Origin: Candidatus Tectimicrobiota bacterium
GTDB taxonomy: Bacteria > UBA8248
DNA length: 5,809 nt
Assembly: GCA_016184445.1 (NCBI GenBank)
Contig: JACPCT010000063.1
Location: 1-5,809, forward strand
Direction of reading: 5' to 3'
Program-made: the position numbers and the translations under genes
In this document: in pieces, positions 1-5,436 of the stretch
Numbering within the stretch: position 1 is the stretch's first letter
Layout of the letters: the number at the start of each line of letters is the position of its first letter
The notes under the pieces: model-generated
Database searches by the model: none
The model's input: only the letters and a program-made list of their open reading frames with translations
Told to the model about the DNA's origin: nothing

Positions 1-645
1 GGTGCCGGCCCGCACCACGAAGTGGTTGCCGTGGTACCGGACGGTGACCCGGAACAGGCGCCGCGCCAGCCGCAGCACGTAGTTGTGCTCCGGGTCCACC
101 GGCTCGTCGCCCATCCGGAGCATCTTCACGCCCGCATAGATCAGGAAGAGGGCGAAGAGATACAGGATCCAGTGAAACGCCGCGATCAGCGCGGCCCCCA
201 CCACGATCATCGCGCCGCGCATCACCAGGGCGCCCAGGATGCCCCAAAAGAGGACCCGGTGCTGGTAGAGCGCCGGGACGCCGAAGTACCGGAAGATCAT
301 GAGGATGACGAAGAGGTTGTCCATGCTCAGGGAGATCTCGACGATGTAGCCCGTGAGGTACTTCACCGCCGCGGACACCCCGTCGTTGTACGTCTTGTCC
401 ACCGCGTCCAGCGCCTCTCCCATCCCCAGCCATCGGTTCTCGTACCCGAAGTAGATGAAGATGGAGAAAGCGAGGCTCAGCGAAACCCACACGGCGGACC
501 AGCGGAGGGCCTCCTTCATCTTCACCGCGTGCGCTTCGCGGTGAAAGACGCCGAGGTCCAGCGCCAGCATCAGAAAGACGAACACCAGGAACAACACCCA
601 CGCCCAGGCCATCTGCTGCTCCGCGGCGGCGGAACCCTGCTCCAT
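1..645 (-). CDS. TerC/Alx-family integral membrane protein (metal-ion exporter type), 3' part outside window
   Basis: The reverse strand from the ATG at 645 encodes 215 residues and stays open to the window edge, so the C-terminus is missing; full TerC proteins are roughly 300 residues or more. Five hydrophobic segments are visible (about residues 13-35, 46-66, 97-118, 131-153, 157-176). Hallmarks are the acidic motif DLGVFHR at 30-36, EISLSMDN at 103-110, and LIYAGVKML at 168-176. The family (TerC, E. coli Alx, B. subtilis YkoY/MeeY) sits in the inner membrane and has been linked to Mn2+ efflux and metalation of exported proteins; the ion used here is inferred. An in-frame TAA at 678-676 limits the start to ATG 645 or GTG 651. 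No good Shine-Dalgarno is seen; GGAAA lies rather far upstream, inside a predicted stem. It is transcribed divergently from the M24 gene and is probably functionally separate. Family assignment is firm. Confidence 0.93.
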   Translation of the reverse strand, partial: MEQGSAAAEQQMAWAWVLFLVFVFLMLALDLGVFHREAHAVKMKEALRWSAVWVSLSLAFSIFIYFGYENRWLGMGEALDAVDKTYNDGVSAAVKYLTGYIVEISLSMDNLFVILMIFRYFGVPALYQHRVLFWGILGALVMRGAMIVVGAALIAAFHWILYLFALFLIYAGVKMLRMGDEPVDPEHNYVLRLARRLFRVTVRYHGNHFVVRAGT

Positions 646-660
646 CTTCACGGATGGACA

Positions 661-704
661 GTTTCCAGCCGGCCCTTACCGTTTGCCCATCTGGCCGGTG
701 AAAC
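661..704 (-). promoter_or_regulatory. Stem-loop in the leader of the TerC-family gene
   Basis: GTTTC (661-665) and CCGGCC (669-674) pair with GGCCGG (693-698) and GAAAC (700-704). This gives 11 base pairs interrupted by a 3x1 internal loop and closed by an 18-nt loop (675-692). It ends 15 nt before the TerC ATG, so in the mRNA its 3' arm contains the only purine-rich GGAAA near the start. A role in gating translation is inferred. TerC/Alx genes are often preceded by the Mn2+-sensing yybP-ykoY riboswitch, but its conserved loop sequences are not recognisable here. The arms are symmetric enough that a DNA operator is also possible. Confidence 0.45.
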
Positions 705-793
705 CTGAGGACCCCCACAGACTTGCATTTTCCCCGCCCCCGTGACAACTTCCCTCCGTCCTCCCTGCGCCGGCTCTGCACTCGGGCCATGGA

Positions 794-817
794 CCTCCCG
801 GCCCCCGGCCTGGGAGG
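794..817 (+). promoter_or_regulatory. GC-rich hairpin in the leader of the M24 gene
   Basis: CCTCCC (794-799) plus GGCC (800-803), a CCC loop (804-806), GGCC (807-810), a bulged T (811) and GGGAGG (812-817) form a 10-bp stem. It lies 68 nt before the M24 start in the divergent intergenic region 646-885. No T-run follows, so it is not a textbook terminator; it could be a leader structure or attenuator if transcription starts upstream. No promoter in this region could be called with confidence for either gene. A small dyad, GGAT-G-ATCC, lies at 849-857. Confidence 0.35.
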
Positions 818-871
818 GGCGCTCCGTGCCCGGACGCCGGAACGCAAGGGATGATCCGCCCCGCCCTTTTC

Positions 872-878
872 GAGGAGG
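872..878 (+). promoter_or_regulatory. Ribosome binding site deciding the M24 start
   Basis: GAGGAGG sits 7 nt before the ATG at 886. It supports that start over the in-frame GTG at 742, whose 48 extra codons give a Pro/Arg-rich, non-domain-like extension. Confidence 0.8.
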
Positions 879-885
879 CCGCCCC

Positions 886-2046
886 ATGAACCTCCCCTTT
901 GACGCCCGCAAGCTCGACGCCCTGATGGAGAAAGAGGGGGCCGACCTCCTCCTGGCCTCCTCGAAGGACAACGTCGCTTACCTCCTGGGGGGCTACCGCT
1001 TCTTCTTCTTCGAGTTCAAGGACGCCATCGGCGTGAGCCGCTACCTCCCTCTCCTCGGCTACCGCCGGGGCGCCCCGGAGAAGGCCTTCTACCTCGGCAA
1101 CTCGATGGAGCACTGGCAGCAGGAGTGGGAGCCCCTCTGGGTCCCGGAGGTCGCGAACGCCCATTGGCACAGCGAGAAGGCGGCCAAGGACGCGGCCGGC
1201 CGCATCCGCAAGCTCGGCCTCGGGAAGGGGACCATCGCCGTCGAGAAGGGCTTCCTGCCCGCCGATGCCTACACCACGCTGCAAGAGGAGCTTCCGGACG
1301 CGCGCCTCGTGGAGGGCCAGGCCATCCTGGAGGAGCTCCGCGCGGTGAAGCGGCCCGGGGAGCTGGCCCTCCTGAAGAAGGCCTCCAGCGCGATCATCGA
1401 GTGCATGGTCAAGGTCATGACCACCACCCCGGCGGGCGCCACCACCCTCGACATCGCCGAGCAGGTGCGCAAGGAGGAGGTCCAGCGCGGCCTGAACTTC
1501 GAGTACTGCCTCACCTCGGCCGGCCCGGGCTGGAACCGGGCGCCCTCCAAGAAGGCGCGCTGGGAGAGGGGCCGCTCCCTCTCCCTCGACTCGGGCGGCA
1601 ACCTGCACGGCTACCTGGGCGACCTCGCCCGCATGGCCGTCCTGGGGAAGCCGACGCCCCTCATGAAGGACCTCCTGGCCGAGGTGGAGGCCGTCCAGAT
1701 GGCGGCCCGCTCCGCCGTGCGGCCCGGGGCCACGGGCGCCGCCATCTTCGAGAAGGCCCTGGCCGAGCAAGCCAAGTGCCCCCACAAGGATGAGCTCGTC
1801 TTCGCCGCCCACGGCATGGGCATCATCCAGCACGAGGCGCCCCGCCTCACCTCGGCGGGGGTGGTCCCCTACCCCGGCCCCTACGAGAACCGCCCCCTCG
1901 AGGCCGGCATGGTGCTCTCCATCGAGACCGACCTGAAGAACCGCGAGGTGGGCTTCCTGAAGCTGGAGGACACCGTGGTGGTCACCCCCTCCGGCTGGGA
2001 GGCCTACGGCGACGGAGCCCGCGGCTGGACCGTCGGCGAGGGCTAG
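886..2046 (+). CDS. M24-family metallohydrolase (Xaa-Pro peptidase/prolidase-like)
   Basis: This 386-residue protein has the two-part creatinase/prolidase layout: an N-terminal creatinase-N-like domain (about 1-150) and a C-terminal pita-bread domain (about 155-386). All five dinuclear-metal ligands are visible: Asp235 in LDSGG, Asp246 in GDLAR, His309 in AAHGMG, Glu347 in LSIETD and Glu361 in KLEDT. The spacings D-11-D and E-14-E match prolidases. His316 in IIQHEAP is the usual second active-site histidine. The family hydrolyses X-Pro bonds or, in some members, small C-N bonds, usually in the cytoplasm; there is no signal peptide. The histidine that normally precedes the first Asp by about 17 residues appears absent (NRAPSKKARW at 217-226), so the substrate may not be an ordinary peptide. 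It is first of a same-strand pair with the ThDP enzyme. Family is firm, substrate unknown. Confidence 0.93.
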   Translation: MNLPFDARKLDALMEKEGADLLLASSKDNVAYLLGGYRFFFFEFKDAIGVSRYLPLLGYRRGAPEKAFYLGNSMEHWQQEWEPLWVPEVANAHWHSEKAAKDAAGRIRKLGLGKGTIAVEKGFLPADAYTTLQEELPDARLVEGQAILEELRAVKRPGELALLKKASSAIIECMVKVMTTTPAGATTLDIAEQVRKEEVQRGLNFEYCLTSAGPGWNRAPSKKARWERGRSLSLDSGGNLHGYLGDLARMAVLGKPTPLMKDLLAEVEAVQMAARSAVRPGATGAAIFEKALAEQAKCPHKDELVFAAHGMGIIQHEAPRLTSAGVVPYPGPYENRPLEAGMVLSIETDLKNREVGFLKLEDTVVVTPSGWEAYGDGARGWTVGEG

Positions 2047-2115
2047 GGGCCTCCCCGCCGGCGGCATTCCGCATCCCCCCACCGTGCCCCGCGGGAGCCC
2101 TCCCCCCCCGGGGGC

Positions 2116-2120
2116 AGGAG
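2116..2120 (+). promoter_or_regulatory. Ribosome binding site deciding the ThDP-enzyme start
   Basis: AGGAG lies 5 nt before the ATG at 2126. It favours that start over the in-frame GTG at 2084, which would add 14 Pro/Gly-rich residues. Confidence 0.7.
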
Positions 2121-2125
2121 CGCGC

Positions 2126-3811
2126 ATGAAACGCCGGACCGGCTCGGACCTCATGCTGGGGACCCTCTTGAGCGAGGGCGTCCGCCACATCTTCGGCAAC
2201 CCGGGCACCACCGAGCTCCCGCTCATGGACGCCCTCGTCACGGAGAAGGGCCTCGCTTACGTGCTCTGCCTCCAGGAGTCCGTCGCCGTGGGCGCCGCCG
2301 AGGGCTACGCCTTCGCCTCGGGCGGGGCGGGGGTCATCAACCTCCACGTGGCCCCCGGCCTGGGGAACGCCCTGGGGATGCTCTACAACTCGAAGCGGGC
2401 GGGCACGCCCCTCGTCGTCACGGCGGGGAACCAGGGCCAGGAGGGCCACCTCTGCGAGACCGTCCTGTGGGACGACCTCCCGCGGATGGCGGCCCCCCTC
2501 ACCAAGTGGGCCTACGAGGTCCGCCGCGTCGAGGACCTCGAGCAGGCCCTGCGGCGGGCCGTCAAGGTCGCCCTCTCGCCCCCGACGGGCCCCGTCTTCC
2601 TCTCCCTGCCGGGGGACGTGATGCTCGCCCCCCCTCCCCCCATGCAGGGGAGCCCCACCCGCATCGCCACCGCCTTCCCCGCCGCCGAGGCGGGCGTCCG
2701 GCGCGCCGCCGAGGCCCTGGCCCAGGCGAGGCGCCCGGCCATCGTCGCGGGCTCGGGGGTCACCCGCTCGGGCGCCGTCCAGGAGCTCGTCCGCCTCGCG
2801 GAGCGCCTGGGCGCCCAGGTCTTCGGCGAGAGCGCCTCGAACACCATCGCCTTCCCCCTCGGCCATCCCCTCTACTCGGGCGAGCTGGTGCGCGTCGCCA
2901 AGCACCTGCGGGCCCAGCTCGAGGGTTTCGACCTGCTCTTCTTCATCGGGACGGAGGCCTTCATCCTCTCCTTCCCGCCGGACGTGCCCATCATCCCCGC
3001 GGGCACGCGCACCATGCACCTCGACCTCAACGCCTGGGAGATCGGGAAGAACTACCCCGCCGACCCCGCCCTGCTCGGGGACCCCGGGGCCACCCTGGCC
3101 CTGCTCCTCCCCGCCCTGGAGGAAGCCCTGGGGGAGGCCGGGCGGGCGCGCGCCCAGGAGCGCCGCCGCGAGGCCGAGCTCACGGCGACCGCGCTCCGGA
3201 AGAAGCTGACCCCCCCCGCCCTCACCCCCGAGAGCGAGTCCGCCAAGGGGATGCCCCCCGCCGTCTTCCAGGCGGCCCTGGGCGAGGCCCTTCCCCGCGG
3301 ATGCGCCCTGGTGGATGAGTCGATCACCACGGGCGGCCCGGGCCTGCGGCAGGCCGTCGCCGGGAAGGCCGGCGGCTACTTCGGGATGAAGGGGGGGGGG
3401 ATCGGCCTGGGCCTCCCCACGGCGCTGGGGGTGAAGGTGGCGCTGCCGGAGCGGCCGGTGGTGTGCGTCTCGGGGGACGGCTCGGCCATGTACACCATCC
3501 AGACGCTCTGGTCCGCCGCCCGCTACGGGGTGGGCTGCGTCTGGATCATCGCCAACAACCGCAGCTACCGCATCCTCAAGGAGCGCGTCCTGAACCTCCA
3601 GGGGAACTCCCAGGAGCTGCGGCGCTTCGTGGCCATGGACCTGCGGGAGCCCGAGATCGGCTTCGCCGGCCTCGCCGAGGGGATGGGCGTCCCCGCCCGG
3701 CGCGCCGACACGGCCAAGGAGCTCAAGAGCGCCCTCGCGGGCGCCCTCGCCGCCGGGAAGCCCTGCCTGATCGACGCGCGCGTCCAGAACGAGGAGCTCG
3801 AGCGGGGGTAG
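2126..3811 (+). CDS. Thiamine-diphosphate-dependent enzyme, benzoylformate decarboxylase/acetolactate synthase-like
   Basis: The 561-residue protein has the three-domain plan of the POX/AHAS superfamily: N-terminal Pyr domain (about 1-165), central domain (about 188-335) and C-terminal PP domain (about 375-555). The Pyr domain opens with FGNPGTTELP (23-32). Glu51 in LQESVAVG is the conserved cofactor-activating glutamate, and His74 in NLHVAPG matches benzoylformate decarboxylase His70. The cofactor/Mg2+ motif is GDGSAMY (450-456) ending at ANNRS (476-480), with Asp451 and Asn478 as likely ligands. The family cleaves or ligates 2-keto acids in the cytoplasm. By remembered alignment to P. putida MdlC, Ser26 is Thr28 here and catalytic His281 falls at about Ser282, so benzoylformate is unlikely to be the substrate. 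Glu51 argues against glyoxylate carboligase. It follows the M24 gene by 79 bp. A decarboxylase or carboligase of unknown 2-oxo acid is the safest call. Confidence 0.92.
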   Translation: MKRRTGSDLMLGTLLSEGVRHIFGNPGTTELPLMDALVTEKGLAYVLCLQESVAVGAAEGYAFASGGAGVINLHVAPGLGNALGMLYNSKRAGTPLVVTAGNQGQEGHLCETVLWDDLPRMAAPLTKWAYEVRRVEDLEQALRRAVKVALSPPTGPVFLSLPGDVMLAPPPPMQGSPTRIATAFPAAEAGVRRAAEALAQARRPAIVAGSGVTRSGAVQELVRLAERLGAQVFGESASNTIAFPLGHPLYSGELVRVAKHLRAQLEGFDLLFFIGTEAFILSFPPDVPIIPAGTRTMHLDLNAWEIGKNYPADPALLGDPGATLALLLPALEEALGEAGRARAQERRREAELTATALRKKLTPPALTPESESAKGMPPAVFQAALGEALPRGCALVDESITTGGPGLRQAVAGKAGGYFGMKGGGIGLGLPTALGVKVALPERPVVCVSGDGSAMYTIQTLWSAARYGVGCVWIIANNRSYRILKERVLNLQGNSQELRRFVAMDLREPEIGFAGLAEGMGVPARRADTAKELKSALAGALAAGKPCLIDARVQNEELERG

Positions 3812-3826
3812 GTTATCTATCTAGAA

Positions 3827-3913
3827 CCACCCCCCAATACCTCCCCCTGAGGGGAAGGAGAAACCCGCCCCCCTTGAGGGGGGAGGGAGCGCCAAAGGCG
3901 CGATGGGGGGTGG
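3827..3913. repeat. 87-nt cloverleaf-like palindromic intergenic element between convergent genes
   Basis: A perfect 10-bp outer stem, CCACCCCCCA (3827-3836) with TGGGGGGTGG (3904-3913), encloses three hairpins. Arm 1 is CCTCCCC (3840-3846) with GGGGAAGG (3851-3858), with one bulged A. Arm 2 is CCCCCC/TTGA/GGGGGG (3868-3883), extendable by CCC/GGG across a G-A mismatch. Arm 3 is GCGCC/AAA/GGCGC (3889-3901). The element fills most of the 116 bp between the stops at 3811 and 3928, so it can fold in transcripts from either side. No T-run follows, so factor-independent termination is not evident. It resembles REP-type extragenic palindromes in position and composition. Whether it occurs elsewhere in the genome cannot be seen here. 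Confidence 0.65.
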
Positions 3914-3927
3914 AGGCTTCGGCACCC

Positions 3928-5193
3928 TCACGCCACCCCCAGCCTCGCCGCCAGCGCCTCCAGCGCCCGCTCGAAGCAGCCCATCGGGGCCCGCACCACC
4001 CCCGCCCCCACTTGGCCCACGCCGGGCCTCTTGTGGGCGATGCCGGTGTTGATCACCGGGGCCACCCCCGTCTCGGCCACCTTGCGCACGTCGATGCCCT
4101 GCGGCACCCCCTCGAAGTCGAGGGCGGGCAGCGTCCAGTCCGCGCTGCGGCCGACCGTGATCTCGCACATGGCCTGGGTGAAGCCCAGGGCGTCCGCCGC
4201 CCGGCCCGCCCCCACGAAGCCCGCCACGGCGGGGGAGGCCGCCATGGCGAAGCCGCCCAGCCCGATCGTCTCCACGATGGCCGAGTCCCCCATGTCGGGG
4301 TTGGCGTCCGCCTCGGTGAAGCCCGGGAAGTAGAGCCCGCGCGGCATCTCCACCGGGGCGGTGAACCACTCCTCCCCCGTCCCGCTCACCCGGACCCCGA
4401 AGTCCGTCCCGTTGCGGCTCATGGCGGTGACGATGGAGGAGCCCTCGACGCCCCCCGCGGGGTCGGTGACGGCCTTGCCGATGGCCATCGCGACGTTGAG
4501 GAAGAACTGGTCGTTCCCCGCGATGAACTCCAGGGCGGCGGCCAGCCCCTCTCCATCTCCCGTGGGCGCCGCCCGGGCGAGCCAGGGCGCCATCTCGCGC
4601 AGGAAGAGGCCGGTCGAGGCGGTGTTGCGCTGGTGCATCTCGCCCCCCATGGCGAGCCCGCGCGCAACGAGGCCCCGCAGCGGGAGCCCCCCCCGCAGGC
4701 GCAGCGCCCCGGCGAGGAGGGGGGCCAGCCCCTCCGCCAGCCAGCGCAGGCGCGCCAGCACCCCGGCGTCGTTCCCCCCGAAGCGCATCACCTTCCCCAG
4801 CCCCTCGTTCAGGGTGCAGAAGGCCCGGTTCCCGAAGGCCCGGTTCTCCACCACCAGGACGGGCATGCTCCGGGTGGTGATGCCCGTCATGGGCCCCACG
4901 GCGCCGAAGTGGTGGTTCGGGTGGAAGTCGACCGCCCCCGAGGCCGCGAGCTTTTCCGCCGAGCCCAGGTCCTCCGCCCAGCCCTCCAGGACCAGCGCCC
5001 CCGCCACCGCCCCCCGCAGGGGGCCGCACATCCGCTCCCAGCCGATGGGGGGGCCGGCGTGCAGCACCACCCGCTCCCCCCCGCCTGAAAGGGCCGCGAT
5101 CACCTCCCCCGCCGGCCGCACGTCCACCAGGACGGGCTCGGCCGCCTGGATGCGCCGCAAGACCTCAGCGTTCGCCCGCCCAATGACGCCCAT
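3928..5193 (-). CDS. DUF1116 protein, YlbE/AllG-like (oxamate carbamoyltransferase subunit family)
   Basis: The 421-residue length is close to that of E. coli YlbE. Family motifs run throughout: HAGPPI (45-50), PNHHFGAVGPMTG (92-104), LNEGLGKVMRFG (128-139), FFLNVAMA (230-237), VTAMSRNGTDFG (255-266), DANPDMGDSAIVET (296-309) and INTGIAHKRPGVGQ (381-394). No signal peptide or membrane segment is apparent. In E. coli, YlbE (AllG) works with FdrA (AllF) and YlbF (AllH) in oxamate carbamoyltransferase at the end of anaerobic allantoin breakdown, feeding carbamoyl phosphate to a carbamate kinase. None of those partners lies in this window, so the same reaction here is only a possibility. The start is set by the ATG at 5193 with GGAGG 4 nt upstream. 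The 3' end is convergent with the ThDP gene, and its promoter region carries 10-bp repeats. Family is firm, function inferred. Confidence 0.93.
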   Translation of the reverse strand: MGVIGRANAEVLRRIQAAEPVLVDVRPAGEVIAALSGGGERVVLHAGPPIGWERMCGPLRGAVAGALVLEGWAEDLGSAEKLAASGAVDFHPNHHFGAVGPMTGITTRSMPVLVVENRAFGNRAFCTLNEGLGKVMRFGGNDAGVLARLRWLAEGLAPLLAGALRLRGGLPLRGLVARGLAMGGEMHQRNTASTGLFLREMAPWLARAAPTGDGEGLAAALEFIAGNDQFFLNVAMAIGKAVTDPAGGVEGSSIVTAMSRNGTDFGVRVSGTGEEWFTAPVEMPRGLYFPGFTEADANPDMGDSAIVETIGLGGFAMAASPAVAGFVGAGRAADALGFTQAMCEITVGRSADWTLPALDFEGVPQGIDVRKVAETGVAPVINTGIAHKRPGVGQVGAGVVRAPMGCFERALEALAARLGVA

Positions 5194-5197
5194 GGAA

Positions 5198-5202
5198 CCT
5201 CC
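5198..5202 (-). promoter_or_regulatory. Ribosome binding site of the DUF1116 gene
   Basis: On the minus strand GGAGG precedes the ATG at 5193 with only 4 nt between, a short but usable spacing. A run of seven T residues (5213-5207 on the minus strand) lies just upstream and may keep the leader unstructured. Confidence 0.65.
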
Positions 5203-5222
5203 GATGAAAAAAAGAGAAGCCG

Positions 5223-5252
5223 TATTATCCCTTAATACCCCGTAATATCCCT
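5223..5252 (-). promoter_or_regulatory. Three tandem 10-bp repeats in the DUF1116 promoter region
   Basis: Read on the plus strand, TATTATCCCT (5223-5232), TAATACCCCG (5233-5242) and TAATATCCCT (5243-5252) are contiguous, exactly 10 bp apart, and share TAWTAYCCCK. They lie 30-59 bp upstream of the DUF1116 start, in an AT-rich island of otherwise GC-rich DNA. On the minus strand the proximal copy contains GATAAT (5229-5224), a fair -10 hexamer that would give a leader of about 25 nt. No convincing -35 box is placed 17 bp away, so an activator site or alternative sigma factor is possible. One repeat per helical turn suits cooperative regulator binding, which is inferred. Confidence 0.5.
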
Positions 5253-5393
5253 GAAAGCCCAGGAAAATCAGATCAAACCGCCCAAAGGGACCACCCGGCT
5301 TCCCTCCTCGGACCCACCGGGCGCACCGCCCCGGGGAGAATATACCCCCGCGCGGCCCGGGGGCCCCGGCATCAAATTCGCGCAGGTTCCGGC

Positions 5394-5412
5394 CAGGGGG
5401 GGGCCGCCCCTG
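5394..5412 (-). terminator. Possible hairpin terminator after the amidohydrolase gene
   Basis: CAGGGG (5394-5399) pairs with CCCCTG (5407-5412) around a 7-nt loop, 24 nt past the amidohydrolase stop in its direction of transcription. A second dyad, CCGGGG/CCCCGG, lies at 5357-5369. No T-run follows either, so termination is uncertain. If neither terminates, the amidohydrolase and DUF1116 genes could share a transcript across the 243-bp gap. Confidence 0.3.
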
Positions 5413-5436
5413 CGGACGAACCCCCGCCGATGTTCC

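Noticed and set aside
22..708. Plus-strand open frame of 228 codons
   Set aside because: It is antisense to the TerC gene, is rich in His, Arg, Pro and Gln, and resembles no domain; the minus-strand frame has clear TerC motifs.
646..780. yybP-ykoY or cobalamin riboswitch in the TerC leader
   Set aside because: The region is structured and has fragments such as GGGGAAAA and GCAAGTC, but the conserved order and loop sequences of neither class are present.
676..2241. Minus-strand open frame of 521 codons, with another at 1982-3019
   Set aside because: Both are antisense to the M24 and ThDP genes, and their Gly/Ala/Arg/Leu/Asp-rich low-complexity translations are typical of shadows in high-GC DNA.
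3391..3400. Frameshift at the G10 tract
   Set aside because: The reading frame gives continuous family-like sequence on both sides, including the GDG to NN cofactor motif downstream.
2126..3811. Glyoxylate carboligase (Gcl), suggested by allantoin-like neighbours
   Set aside because: Gcl has Val in place of the conserved glutamate, whereas this protein has Glu51 in LQESVAVG.
3463..5088. Plus-strand open frame of 541 codons, with another at 4361-5245
   Set aside because: The first crosses the end of the ThDP gene out of frame, the cloverleaf element and the DUF1116 gene; both give Arg/Pro/His/Ser-rich translations with no motifs.
5223..5252. CRISPR array
   Set aside because: The repeats are 10 bp, contiguous and without spacers, which fits an operator and not a CRISPR.
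5339..5344. TATATT on the minus strand as a distal DUF1116 promoter -10 box
   Set aside because: It lies about 150 bp upstream of the start and the sequence at the -35 position is GGGGCC, so there is no promoter support.
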